Below the pieces are notes generated by a model that did not search any database, was not told where the DNA came from, and saw nothing but the letters and a program-made list of their open reading frames with translations. DNA of 16,061 nucleotides from Solirubrobacterales bacterium (GTDB lineage: Bacteria; Actinomycetota; Thermoleophilia; Solirubrobacterales; Solirubrobacteraceae), in assembly GCA_019240015.1 (NCBI GenBank), contig JAFAZB010000248.1:1-16061 (forward strand). The letters run 5' to 3'. Below are positions 8,601 through 15,121 of the stretch, in pieces. Position 1 is the stretch's first letter; each line of letters opens with the position of its first letter. A program made the position numbers and the translations under genes.

Positions 8601-9211
8601 CCCGACTCGCGGTAGGGCTCGGCTTCGATCAGCGCGCGGGCCGAGCGCTCGACCGACCCGAGCAGGGTCCCGCCCAGCTTGAGGCCGGCGCGGCCGATCG
8701 CCTCGAGCGCCTGGAGCTTGACCTCCTCGAGCTCACGGCGCCGTGGCTCCAGCCAGTCGGCCTGCGAACCGGGCAGCAGCCCGCGGCGGGCGATGTTGAG
8801 CGGCACCTGCGCCAGCGCCCAGGCCACCCGCGCCTCGCCCTGCTCGAGCGCCTCGTGCGCGCGCTCCATCTCCGCCAGCGCCGCCTCGACGTCGACCCAC
8901 ACCGGCTCGACGAGCGAGAGCATCAGCTCGTCGCGGCCGACCAGCACCGACGCTCCGAGCCCCGATCGCAGGCGCGAGAGCAGCGTGCGTAGCGCTCCGT
9001 CCTGGGAGACGGGCATGCGCTCGGGCCACAGCGCCTCGATCAGCTCCTCGCGACTGACCTGTCGCTCGCGGTTGAGCACCAGATAGGCCAGCAGCAGCGG
9101 GACCTGCTTGCCGCGCAGGCCATCGATCAGCTCAGCGCCGTCGACCTCGATCGATAGCCGCCCGCAAAGCTGGATCCGGGTCCTCTCTCTCGCAGGTCCT
9201 GCGGGCGGCAA
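5603..9211 (-). CDS. AfsR/SARP-type transcriptional regulator: winged helix, BTAD, ATPase and TPR-like region
   Basis: The product is 1202 residues long. Residues about 11-100 look like an OmpR-type winged helix (RIQLCGRLSIEVDG, then LRGKQVPLLLAYL). Residues about 105-255 form the bacterial transcriptional activation domain, ending LRVYERLRTLLREELG. LVGRIDELE (286-294) opens a STAND/AAA_16 ATPase with Walker A GDPGIGKT (338-345), Walker B VLLVLDDLHWAD (451-462) and GAYRATE (485-491). The rest is helical with TPR-like repeats. No C-terminal LuxR helix-turn-helix is visible. Such proteins bind DNA and are switched by ATP and a ligand or partner; the target here is unknown. The start is a TTG at 9211, the only sensible start before the conserved domain, with no clear ribosome-binding site. 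The gene is divergent from the small CxC protein at 9336 and lies 68 bp upstream of topB on the same strand. Confidence 0.92.
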   Translation of the reverse strand: MPPAGPARERTRIQLCGRLSIEVDGAELIDGLRGKQVPLLLAYLVLNRERQVSREELIEALWPERMPVSQDGALRTLLSRLRSGLGASVLVGRDELMLSLVEPVWVDVEAALAEMERAHEALEQGEARVAWALAQVPLNIARRGLLPGSQADWLEPRRRELEEVKLQALEAIGRAGLKLGGTLLGSVERSARALIEAEPYRESGYALLMQALAARGNVAEGLRVYERLRTLLREELGTAPSPETIAVHELLLTPSRRPEPEAGGRAGGPLAIELPAELRVSGRTPLVGRIDELEGLARLWTIAAGADPGEPVGLGGPVEIVGPLGASPSVARVVLLAGDPGIGKTRLLVEVARRVHDAGALVLAGRSPEQALVAYQPFLEALRHYIVNVPAGQLQASAREYGSELSRLIPELRRRVPDLPPPTPGEPEMERYRLFEAVVGLLAECASSAPVLLVLDDLHWADRPTLLLLRHLARARGAGRLLILGAYRATEMGAGFAAALMELRHERLVTQINVTGLERDETAELVHLRTGEVPSASFSDALHEETGGNPLFIEEIVRHLAEAGVRAGRAGAGELQGAGLPEGVKEVIARRLTRLDESVIEWLRVAAVIGRDFESTLLEEVLSAPEEEYFVALEEALDDGLVVEAGASPGSYSFSHALIRETLYEGMSRPRRARIHRRVGAALEASDPDRHLSALAHHYTRAAGPQDAERAIRYAMRAGEQAIAMLAHEEAAEHYARALEVLERFEPDALTRRLELLLALGEAQVRSGERPLAQQTFREAAGLAARLGDSASLARAAIGASRRYVQPPGVVDEELIGRLEQALEMMGGERSVVRVALLARLCGAIYFSPERERMKALSEEATVLAQELDDPQARALAAAARRRAFWAPDELQRRLADSTELLRQAREAGNVELELQGHAWLMVDLLEQGDMEAVEAQMEAFSAGAQRLRQPLYLWHAGVWEAMRALLSGQLERADDLALRALGTGVHGEGVTAPQYYALELLAIRREQRRMGELEQRVREAVQESPHRPAWGAALLTLLWEQERTDEARLQLDRLAASEFRDIPADGDWLPTIALLAEGASELRDAARAATLYRLLRGYEQRNVVVGLGALCLGSVARYLGRLAATLGEIEQAERHFERALAAHQRLRAPVYVAHTQLDWAGALGPGERAAELLTAAAAIAEGLGLRSVAFRAAKLRDQGPG

Positions 9212-9225
9212 CGTTCTGGAAACGT
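9211..9225. promoter_or_regulatory. Short inverted repeat covering the regulator's start codon
   Basis: ACGTT and AACGT flank five bases directly at the TTG start of the large regulator, with a further AACGT at 9232-9236. It could be an operator for autoregulation. Five-bp arms can easily arise by chance. Confidence 0.2.
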
Positions 9226-9251
9226 ATCGACAACGTCAGGGGGTCATTCTG

Positions 9252-9290
9252 CCGAGCGTGATCACCGGGGATCACATACGACGCGCTCGG
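9252..9290. promoter_or_regulatory. Nested inverted repeat, candidate operator in a divergent promoter region
   Basis: GTGATC (9258-9263) and GATCAC (9270-9275) flank the six bases ACCGGG. Outside them CCGAGCG (9252-9258) pairs with CGCTCGG (9284-9290). The site lies between the divergent starts at 9211 and 9336, where a dimeric regulator would act on either gene. The large regulator next door is the obvious candidate; this is inference. Confidence 0.4.
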
Positions 9291-9335
9291 AGGGGGCGCG
9301 CGCGTAGTGAAGCAGGGCCGTGCGACCGAGGAGCT

Positions 9336-9524
9336 ATGACCACGTTCGAGGAAGAGCACAAGCGGATCGCTTACTGCGAGTGCGGGGCGCAGCTCGCAGG
9401 CGATTCAGAGCGAGAGCTCTTCGACGCGACCCAGCGACACCTCGCGCATCATCACCCACAGCTCCTGGGGGCTCTGGGGCTGGATGTGGTGCAGCAGATG
9501 GCCGAGGACGTCAGGGGGCACTGA
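9336..9524 (+). CDS. Small 62-residue CxC protein, resembles DUF1059-type proteins
   Basis: The reading frame MTTFEEEHKRIAYCECGAQL continues to a stop at 9522-9524. The CxC pair (C14, C16), the following GDSERELFDATQRHLAHHH and the short length resemble the small metal-binding-like DUF1059 group, in which a cysteine motif is followed by a helix with a conserved His. That assignment is by eye. The cysteines and His 35 and 38-40 could bind a metal. The ATG at 9336 was chosen because a purine-rich CGAGGAG stretch precedes it and because upstream in-frame sequence is low-complexity Arg/Ser. It is divergent from the large regulator and convergent with the penicillin-binding protein. Its function is unknown. 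Confidence 0.75.
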   Translation: MTTFEEEHKRIAYCECGAQLAGDSERELFDATQRHLAHHHPQLLGALGLDVVQQMAEDVRGH

Positions 9525-9534
9525 AAACGCCAAG

Positions 9535-9565
9535 GGGCGAGCGGCGTGCAGACCGTCGCTCGCCC
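9535..9565 (+). terminator. Hairpin just after the small CxC gene, possible terminator
   Basis: GGGCGAGCG (9535-9543) pairs perfectly with CGCTCGCCC (9557-9565) around a 13-nt loop, starting 10 bp after the stop codon. There is no U-tract after it, which is common in very GC-rich genomes. Confidence 0.4.
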
Positions 9566-9721
9566 ACAGCGTTCTGACCACGCTTTCGCGCACGGCGGCG
9601 TTCTCCCGCGCCGACCGTGCGCCGCGTGGCCCCTGGGCAATGGTGGGCCCTTCTCCCGAGGCTCCCACCCGCCCAGTCGCGGTCGCTCACGTTGATTCGC
9701 GGCTACCCGCCGCGACCCGGA

Positions 9722-9830
9722 TCGCACTGAATCGCAACCACCCCCGGCGATTTCAGGGGGTGGTTCCGCGGGCGCTCGCATGATCGTGACCGCGCACCAC
9801 GGCCCCTCGGCACAACCCACCAGTGTGCGA
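9722..9830 (-). repeat. Dispersed intergenic repeat, copy A
   Basis: Read on the minus strand, this stretch aligns without gaps to 12966-13074 on the plus strand. By hand count 78 of 109 positions match, with 42 of 46 at the 9722-9767 end and the first 10 of 10 at the other end. The conserved end holds a stem-loop: AACCACCCCC (9736-9745) pairs with GGGGGTGGTT (9756-9765) around a 10-nt loop. The copy lies 35 bp beyond the penicillin-binding protein's stop, at a convergent gene junction. Confidence 0.88.
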
Positions 9831-9865
9831 TTTTTGATCGCCCGTCCCGCCGCACCGCCTCGCCC

Positions 9866-11569
9866 TCATCGCGTCCGCAGCGCCGCCTCCAGCACGTCGT
9901 GGATCGCCGGGGCGGCGGTGGCCCCGCCGGCGCCCTGGTTCGGGAACAGGGCGCCCGCCACGATCCGCGGGGCTCCCACCGGCGCGTAGCCCACGAACCA
10001 CGCGTCGGTGTTCTGGGGCGAGTTGGCGTTGGGGTTGTTCGGGTTGGTGGTGTCGCGTAGCTCGGCCGTGCCGGTCTTGCCCGCGACCACGATCCCGGGG
10101 ATCTGTGCGGAGGTGCCGGTGCCGAACTGGACCACGGCGACCATCATCCGTTGCACCAGTCGCGCGACCCGGCCGCTGATCGCGCGCACGAAGCGGGGGC
10201 GCTGGTGCGCCAGCAGGGTGGGGATCGGGCGCCGGCCGCCCATCGCGATCGTCGCGGCGACGTCGGTCATCCCCAGCGCCGTGGACTGCACCAGTCCCTG
10301 GCCGATCGCCGATGACCCGACCGCGAGGCTGTCGCCGATCTCACCCGCCGGGGGGATCACGCTCTCCTCGGCGCCGGCGATCGGGGACGGCTGGTTGAAA
10401 CCGAACCGCTCGGCCGTCGCGACCAGACGGCGCGCGCCGAGCTTCGCGCCCAGCGGCGCGAACACCGAGTTGCAGGAGACCGCGAACGCATTCAGGAATG
10501 TGCCCCCGCATGCCTCGCCGTTGGCGTTCTGGAGCTTGAAGCCGTCGAGCGTCGCGAAGGTCGCGATCGGGAACGTGTCGCTCAGCTTCACGATCCCGGC
10601 TTCGAGCGCCCCCGCCGCGGTGATGATCTTCATCGTCGAGCCGGGGGGCTGAAGCGCCGAGAACGCCACTCCGGCGAGCGCCAGCACGGCGCCGCTGCGA
10701 GGATTCATCACCGCGATCCCGCCATAGCGGCCGGCCATCGCGGCCATCGCGGCCCGCTCGATCACCGGACTGATCGTCGTCGTGACCGCGTGCGCGGGGA
10801 TCGGGGGCGCTTGGGCGAGGACCCGGCTGCCCGCCAGCAGCGTCCCCCCGGGCCGTCCCGCGAGGCGCGTCTGGAACACCCGCTCCAATCCGTCGAGGCC
10901 GACCTTTGCGTCGGACGGGTAACCGAGCGCCTCGTACTCACTGGACAGGTCCGCCGGGATCGGTCCCAGCGCGCCGACGATCTCCCCGGCCACATCGGGG
11001 ATCGACGAGTGGCGCTCGGCGCCTTCGGCCAGCGGCGCCCCGTCGCTCGCCAACAGCGCCGCGCGCGGCGGCAGCGTGACCTGCCGGCTGAGCTGCTCGC
11101 CGCTCAGCAGGCCGGGGAACAGGAGCGTGGTCGAGAACCGGATGCTGGCGCCGGAGCCGCTGCCGCTGAGCGGCACCTGCAGCGTCGTCAGCAGCGTGCC
11201 CCAGAGCGCGGTCCGCACCCGGACGCGGACCGGGATCACGTCGCGAGTGCGGGCGCCGATCCGCCCCGGGATCAGCGCCTCGAGCGTCGCCGTCGCGGCC
11301 GCATCCTTCAGCTCGGCGGCGAACTGGGCCTCGGAGGTGGCTCGCCGCGAGGGGGCGTCGAGCAGGTCGTACATCCTCGGGTAGTCGTTGCGGGCCCAGG
11401 CCGTCACGTAGCCCTGGACCAGCTGGCGCTCAGCCCGTCCGGGCGCGGTCGCCCACAGGATCCCTGCGGTGAACGAGCCCGCCGCGAGCGCTGCCAGCGG
11501 GATCATTCGCGTGAGAAAGCGCCGACGCCGGACGTTCCCTCGAACGGGGCGCGGCCCCGGCGCCGTCAT
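9866..11569 (-). CDS. Class B penicillin-binding protein (peptidoglycan transpeptidase)
   Basis: The product has 567 residues. A basic N terminus and one membrane segment (about 21-42) anchor it, leaving the rest outside the membrane. Residues about 45-165 look like the NTF2-like MecA_N domain and 166-260 like the PBP dimerisation domain. The transpeptidase domain has all three catalytic motifs: STMK (S311, K314), SCN (S365-N367) and KTGT (K498-T501). YGGIAVMNPRSGAVLALAG (282-300) is the usual lead-in. C354 and C366 bracket the SxN region and could form a disulfide. It cross-links peptide stems during wall growth or division. It resembles actinobacterial PbpA/PBP2-like proteins, but I cannot assign one name. 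The ATG at 11569 has a strong GGAGGT just upstream; the longer frame to 11680 would run into the divergent gene. Confidence 0.95.
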   Translation of the reverse strand: MTAPGPRPVRGNVRRRRFLTRMIPLAALAAGSFTAGILWATAPGRAERQLVQGYVTAWARNDYPRMYDLLDAPSRRATSEAQFAAELKDAAATATLEALIPGRIGARTRDVIPVRVRVRTALWGTLLTTLQVPLSGSGSGASIRFSTTLLFPGLLSGEQLSRQVTLPPRAALLASDGAPLAEGAERHSSIPDVAGEIVGALGPIPADLSSEYEALGYPSDAKVGLDGLERVFQTRLAGRPGGTLLAGSRVLAQAPPIPAHAVTTTISPVIERAAMAAMAGRYGGIAVMNPRSGAVLALAGVAFSALQPPGSTMKIITAAGALEAGIVKLSDTFPIATFATLDGFKLQNANGEACGGTFLNAFAVSCNSVFAPLGAKLGARRLVATAERFGFNQPSPIAGAEESVIPPAGEIGDSLAVGSSAIGQGLVQSTALGMTDVAATIAMGGRRPIPTLLAHQRPRFVRAISGRVARLVQRMMVAVVQFGTGTSAQIPGIVVAGKTGTAELRDTTNPNNPNANSPQNTDAWFVGYAPVGAPRIVAGALFPNQGAGGATAAPAIHDVLEAALRTR

Positions 11570-11572
11570 TAC

Positions 11573-11578
11573 ACCTCC
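11573..11578 (-). promoter_or_regulatory. Shine-Dalgarno sequence of the penicillin-binding protein
   Basis: On the minus strand GGAGGT lies 3 nt before the ATG at 11569. It is the clearest ribosome-binding site in the window and decides the start of this gene over the in-frame upstream starts. Confidence 0.75.
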
Positions 11579-11645
11579 GTGGACCACCTCAGCCCTGAAC
11601 GGTAGAAGATGAGTGCAGGGTTTGGCCACCACTACTCTCAATGGC

Positions 11646-12797
11646 ATGACCGCCATCGATTGGCTGATCGTGGTCTTCACGCTGCTGCTGGCCTTCTACG
11701 GCTACATGCAGGGATTCATCGTCGGGGCGCTGTCGCTGGTCGGGTTCGCGATGGGGGCGTTCCTGGGCACCCGGCTGGCGCCGCTGGTGCTGCCGGGCGG
11801 CTCCCATTCGCAATACGCGCCGCTGTTCGGGCTGCTCGGCGCGCTGCTCGCCGGCGGCGTGCTCGCCAGCGGCTTCGAGGGTCTGGGGCTGCATGCCCGT
11901 TCCGCGCTGCGGCTGCCGGGGCTGCGTGCCCTGGACGGCGTGCTGGGGGCCGCGCTGACCGCTTGTGTGGGCTTGGGGATCGCTTGGATCATCGGCGCCG
12001 TGGCGCTCCAGTCCTCGGGCTCGCGGCCGCTGCGGGCCGATCTCCAGCGATCGGCGATCCTGCGCGGGCTCGATCAGCTGCTGCCCCCCTCCGGCCCGAT
12101 CCTCGACGCGCTGGCGCACTTCGATCCGCTGCCCGCCGTGAGCGGCCCCGAGGCGGACGTTGCGCCGCCGACACGTGGCATCCTGGCCAGCGTCGGCGTG
12201 CGCGCGGCGAGGGGCAGCGTCGTGCGGGTACTGGGGACGGCATGCGGGCTGGGGATCGAAGGCAGCGGCTGGGTGGCCGCGCCAGGAGTCGTGGTCACCA
12301 ACGCGCACGTCGTCGCTGGCGAGACCGACACCCGGGTGCAGCTCGACGGGAGCGGCCCCGAGCTCCCGGCGCAGGCGCTCGCGTTCGACCCGCACGACGA
12401 CGTCACGGTGCTCAAGGTGCAGGGACTGCACGCCCGCGCGCTCAGGCTGGCCGCCGACGCCGTGCCCGGAACCGCCGCGGCGATCCTCGGCTACCCGCTC
12501 GATGGCCCGTTCGACGCCGAGCCGGGCCGGGTCGGCCAGACGCAGCAGTTCAGCACCGAGGACGCCTACGGCAACGGGCCCGTGCTGCGGACCATCACCT
12601 CGCTGCGGGGGCGAGTGCGCCCCGGCAACTCAGGCGGCCCGATGATCACCGCCTCCGGGCAGGTGGTGGGAACCGTGTTCGCGGCGATCACCGGCGGCAA
12701 CGGCGGCGGCTTCGCCGTGCCCAATGACGTGGTCCGCTCACAACTGAGGCGGGCCGCGGGCGGGTCACCGGTCAGCACCGGACCCTGCGCGGACTAG
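11646..12797 (+). CDS. marP: MarP-like membrane-anchored periplasmic serine protease (CvpA-like plus trypsin domain)
   Basis: The product has 383 residues. Residues about 4-120 contain four hydrophobic segments of the CvpA/colicin V production type, followed by a linker. From about 185 comes a trypsin-fold domain with the triad His221 (VVTNAHVV), Asp252 (DDVTVLKV) and Ser329 (RPGNSGGPM). Cys200 and Cys381 are placed like the disulfide pair of Mycobacterium tuberculosis Rv3671c (MarP). As I recall that protein (C214, H235, S343, C395), the C-H, C-S and C-C spacings are identical. MarP supports survival in acid by processing cell-wall enzymes outside the membrane. The ATG at 11646 matches the usual family start (TAIDWLIVV). 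In-frame GTG at 11613 and TTG at 11622 are alternatives, and no good Shine-Dalgarno precedes the ATG. It is divergent from the penicillin-binding protein. Confidence 0.92.
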   Translation: MTAIDWLIVVFTLLLAFYGYMQGFIVGALSLVGFAMGAFLGTRLAPLVLPGGSHSQYAPLFGLLGALLAGGVLASGFEGLGLHARSALRLPGLRALDGVLGAALTACVGLGIAWIIGAVALQSSGSRPLRADLQRSAILRGLDQLLPPSGPILDALAHFDPLPAVSGPEADVAPPTRGILASVGVRAARGSVVRVLGTACGLGIEGSGWVAAPGVVVTNAHVVAGETDTRVQLDGSGPELPAQALAFDPHDDVTVLKVQGLHARALRLAADAVPGTAAAILGYPLDGPFDAEPGRVGQTQQFSTEDAYGNGPVLRTITSLRGRVRPGNSGGPMITASGQVVGTVFAAITGGNGGGFAVPNDVVRSQLRRAAGGSPVSTGPCAD

Positions 12798-12823
12798 CCG
12801 AGCGCGCGGCGACTCGGTTGCGG

Positions 12824-13153
12824 TCGCGACTCGGTGGCGGGCGCTTCGCGCCCGCGGCGCCGGCGGGCGGGCGGCGTGGTTCTTGCATTGAAGCGGCGGG
12901 GGCGTGCGTGGGCGGCGCTGAGCGCGCCTGCACCGGGGGGCCGGGAGCGCGCCGATCGACAAAATTCGCACACTGGGTGGCCGCCGCGGCGGCGTGGTTC
13001 CGGATGTCACGACGATGCGACCGAAGACGGAACCACCCGCTGAAACGGCCGGGGGTGGTTGCGATTGAGTGCGAGCCCGCCCGTTTCGAGGCCAGAGCCA
13101 CGCTGCCCGCCCAGTGTGGCCGCGGGCGCGAAGCGCCCGCCACCGAGTCGCGA
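12824..13153. repeat. Large inverted repeat with 35-bp perfect arms
   Basis: Arms at 12824-12858 and 13119-13153 are perfect reverse complements, beginning TCGCGACTCGGTGGCGG. Similarity continues inward with mismatches (about 12862-12897 against 13082-13116). Each arm also contains its own small hairpin, GCGGGCG/CGCCCGC around CTTCG. A related motif recurs outside each arm: GCGACTCGGTTGCGG at 12810-12824 and a degraded inverted copy near 13170-13185. The structure looks like a non-autonomous mobile element or a very large fold-back sequence at a convergent junction. No flanking direct repeat was obvious. Confidence 0.85.
12966..13074 (+). repeat. Dispersed intergenic repeat, copy B
   Basis: This is the partner of the minus-strand copy at 9722-9830, the same length with no net indel. 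Shared blocks are TCGCACACTG at the start, GTCACGA followed by ATGCGA at 13006-13020 and the 46-bp end at 13029-13074. The stem AACCACCC (13031-13038) / GGGTGGTT (13053-13060) is kept. The middle part contains a GC-rich palindrome, GCCGCCGCGGCGGC. The copy lies within the large inverted repeat. Confidence 0.88.
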
Positions 13154-13202
13154 TGGCCCTACGCCCGCCCGCCACCGACTCGCGAGCGCCCTGCCGACCC
13201 CC

Positions 13203-14540
13203 TTACCCCGGCCGGTACACGGCGCCCGCCACACTCGGCGCCGGCGCGGCGTCGCTCCAGGCGGCGATCGCCTTACCGGCGGGACCAAACGCAACCGTGA
13301 TGTCGGCCGCGTACACGGTCGGCGAGAGCACCGCCGGCGGGCCAAAGCCGGCACCGCTCGTGGAGGCGATCGCGGCCAGTGGACTGCCGGACTGCACCCA
13401 GGCGACGAGCGCTGAGCCGCCGGGGGCGACGCTGACCGCCGGCGCCTGGGAGGCGTCGACCGCGCCGAGCGAGACCGGGCTCGAGAACGCGCCGCCGGCG
13501 GGGCGGGTGGCTGCATCCAACGTGCACGCCCCGGTGGCGTCACAGGCCTTCCAGGCGACCGCCTGGTCGCCCGCCGCGTCGCCCGCGAACGCCAGCCCCG
13601 AGGCAGGCAGACCTGGCAGGGAGACGGTTTGGACGCGGTGGCGGGCGGTGAGATCGGCGACTCTCAGCTGCGACTGGTAGTGGCCGCTGGGGTCAAACCA
13701 GCTCTCGATCCAGGCGGCAGTCGCGGTGCGGCCACGGGGGGCCAGCGCGAGCTCGTCGATCCGGTGTCCGACCGAGGCGAGCACCGCGGTGCGACCCGGG
13801 CCGGGCGGCGCGCTGGGTGCGCCGGTGGCGAGCGAAATGGTCCTCGGGCCGGGCCCTGGCGGCGCTCCCGCGGCGCTCCAGGCGACGAACGTCACGCGGC
13901 CCGCGACAGTCGCCGCGAGCAGTTCGGGCGTCGCGCTCGGCGCGGTCAGCAGCCGGCTCGAGACCAGACGATCGCCGCTCGGAGACTGCGCCACCCACAG
14001 CCCGGCCTCGGTCGCGACCGCGACCAGTAGGCGCCCGCCGGCCACGTTGACCAGCGCCCCGAGCGTCGCGCCGGCGAGCCCCCCCACGACGGTCTGCGCT
14101 CGCCCGAACGCCCCGCGCGGACCCAGCCGAATCAGCGAGACCACGCTGCAGCAGGCGCCGTCGGCGCGCCCCGCGCCGGTCAAGAGCTCGAGCGATCGGC
14201 CCGCGAAGGTCTCGGCCAGCGCCAGCTGGGCGCCGGGGATGCGACGCGTCGGCTCCACTTGGCGAGAAGCCGAGCGCAAGGTCACAAACGCCGTCGAGAG
14301 GGCTGGCTGGTCCTCGTCTTGAGTCGTGAACACGACCGCCGCGGCGCCGTTGCGAGCGAACGCGATCTGGGCCGGCAACGTGTCGCGGGTTCCGGGCGGC
14401 GCAAGCACGAACGGCGCTCCCCAGGCCGCGACGGCCGCGGAGGGCAACGCTGCGCAAGCGAGCGCGGCGATCGCCAGGGTGAGCCCGAGGGCGATCGAGG
14501 CGGTCCGGCGAGCGCGCCCGCGGGCGGCCTCAGAGGTCAA
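13203..14540 (-). CDS. Secreted protein of unknown function, repeat-type fold
   Basis: The product has 445 residues. A basic stretch and hydrophobic core (about 1-39, ending SAAVA before AWGAPF) form a good signal peptide, so the protein should be exported. The mature part repeatedly shows short beta-strand-like blocks ending in phrases such as AVVFTT, VTFVAWSAAG, TATAAWIES, DQAVAWKA, SALVAWVQSG and KAIAAWSDA. That periodic pattern suggests a beta-propeller-like repeat protein. There are few cysteines (C130, C131 and a CDATGAC pair). No catalytic motif is seen and I do not recognise the family. The start is a TTG at 14540 that overlaps the stop of the upstream lipoprotein gene by 11 nt, with GGGGATC upstream of it. 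The two genes are probably translated together. The stop is 405 bp from the convergent marP. Confidence 0.8.
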   Translation of the reverse strand: MTSEAARGRARRTASIALGLTLAIAALACAALPSAAVAAWGAPFVLAPPGTRDTLPAQIAFARNGAAAVVFTTQDEDQPALSTAFVTLRSASRQVEPTRRIPGAQLALAETFAGRSLELLTGAGRADGACCSVVSLIRLGPRGAFGRAQTVVGGLAGATLGALVNVAGGRLLVAVATEAGLWVAQSPSGDRLVSSRLLTAPSATPELLAATVAGRVTFVAWSAAGAPPGPGPRTISLATGAPSAPPGPGRTAVLASVGHRIDELALAPRGRTATAAWIESWFDPSGHYQSQLRVADLTARHRVQTVSLPGLPASGLAFAGDAAGDQAVAWKACDATGACTLDAATRPAGGAFSSPVSLGAVDASQAPAVSVAPGGSALVAWVQSGSPLAAIASTSGAGFGPPAVLSPTVYAADITVAFGPAGKAIAAWSDAAPAPSVAGAVYRPG

Positions 14541-15099
14541 GCGAGATCGATCCCCAGACCTGCTGGCTCGGCCCGAGGATCTCCAGCGTCAGCGGCCGGT
14601 TGGCGTAGGCGGAGGTGTTGATCTTGAACAGCAGCAGGCCGCCCTGCGTGGGTCCGTAGCTCGCGGTCGTGTCGGGGCCCGGCTCGGTCCCCAGCGGTTG
14701 GAGCGTCTGCGAGGTCCAGGCGTACGGATTCACCGCCGAGTCGAGCTTCAGCGGGTAGTAGCGGTTGCCCTGGGTATCGACGATGTCGAAGTTGTCGCTC
14801 GTGACCTGCGGGCTCTTGGTCTGGTTCTTTGCCCATAGGAACACTCCGTACCACTCCTGGTCGGGGTTGGGCGCCGTGGTCCCGGACGGGAGCCCGGTCA
14901 GGTAGCCGGCGTCCTCGGTGGCGTACTGGTTGAGCTCGCGCGAGATCTCCAGCTGATAGGTGACCGGGCCGGCGTCGACGTAGAAGCCGTTGTTGTTCGC
15001 GTCGGCGGTGTTGGGGTGCGCCTGCTTGTGCCCGCAGCCGGCGAGCGCAAGCGCCAGCCCGAGCGCGCAAGCGAGGATCCAGGGGCGGCGGACACTCAC
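14530..15099 (-). CDS. Lipoprotein of unknown function
   Basis: The product has 189 residues. Residues 1-21 form a lipoprotein signal peptide with lipobox LALAGC, so Cys22 should be lipid-modified and the protein held on the outer face of the membrane. The mature part, including YQLEISRELNQYATEDAGYL, QEWYGVFLWAKNQTK and FDIVDTQGNRYYPLKLD, is rich in beta-strands. It recalls DUF4352-type immunoglobulin-like extracellular domains, but this likeness is by eye only. The start is a GTG at 15099. No Shine-Dalgarno is visible; a TAGACT -10-like box lies 9 nt upstream, consistent with a very short leader. It overlaps the following secreted-protein gene, so the two may act together at the cell surface. 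Confidence 0.85.
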   Translation of the reverse strand: MSVRRPWILACALGLALALAGCGHKQAHPNTADANNNGFYVDAGPVTYQLEISRELNQYATEDAGYLTGLPSGTTAPNPDQEWYGVFLWAKNQTKSPQVTSDNFDIVDTQGNRYYPLKLDSAVNPYAWTSQTLQPLGTEPGPDTTASYGPTQGGLLLFKINTSAYANRPLTLEILGPSQQVWGSISLDL

Positions 15100-15108
15100 G
15101 GGGCCGGA

Positions 15109-15114
15109 AGTCTA
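15109..15114 (-). promoter_or_regulatory. Possible -10 box of the lipoprotein operon
   Basis: TAGACT on the minus strand lies 9 nt before the GTG start, where a leaderless or near-leaderless promoter would have its -10 box. No matching -35 box was found. Confidence 0.3.
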
Positions 15115-15121
15115 ACCCCGA

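Larger units (their letters stand above)
9525..9865. other. Convergent intergenic region without a gene
   Basis: These 341 bp separate the stops of two convergent genes. They hold a hairpin at 9535-9565, a small GCGGC/GCCGC hairpin at 9706-9720 and the repeat copy at 9722-9830. A short GCGAT-TTTTG-ATCGC stem-loop lies at 9827-9841. Open frames across it give Arg/Pro/Ala-rich low-complexity peptides without recognisable domains, and I found no tRNA-like fold. Confidence 0.8.
12798..13202. other. Convergent intergenic region made almost entirely of repeats
   Basis: These 405 bp separate the stops of marP and the secreted protein gene. They hold an inverted repeat with 35-bp perfect arms, satellite copies of its GACTCGGTGGCGG-type end and the ~109-bp repeat copy B in between. 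Open frames here, on both strands, encode Arg/Gly/Pro-rich peptides that mirror one another because of the inverted repeat. None looks like a real protein. Confidence 0.8.

Noticed and set aside
7139..8992. Long plus-strand frame of 617 codons opposite the large regulator
   Set aside because: It is an Arg/Gln/Leu-rich shadow typical of very GC-rich DNA, with no recognisable domain. The minus strand carries clear Walker and BTAD motifs.
9700..9850. Possible tRNA or other folded RNA gene
   Set aside because: No acceptor stem, anticodon arm and T-loop set could be built. The structure is explained by the dispersed repeat and its stem-loop.
12818..13300. Open frames on both strands of the 12798-13202 region
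   Set aside because: The predicted peptides mirror one another because the DNA is an inverted repeat. They have no domain and no plausible ribosome-binding site.
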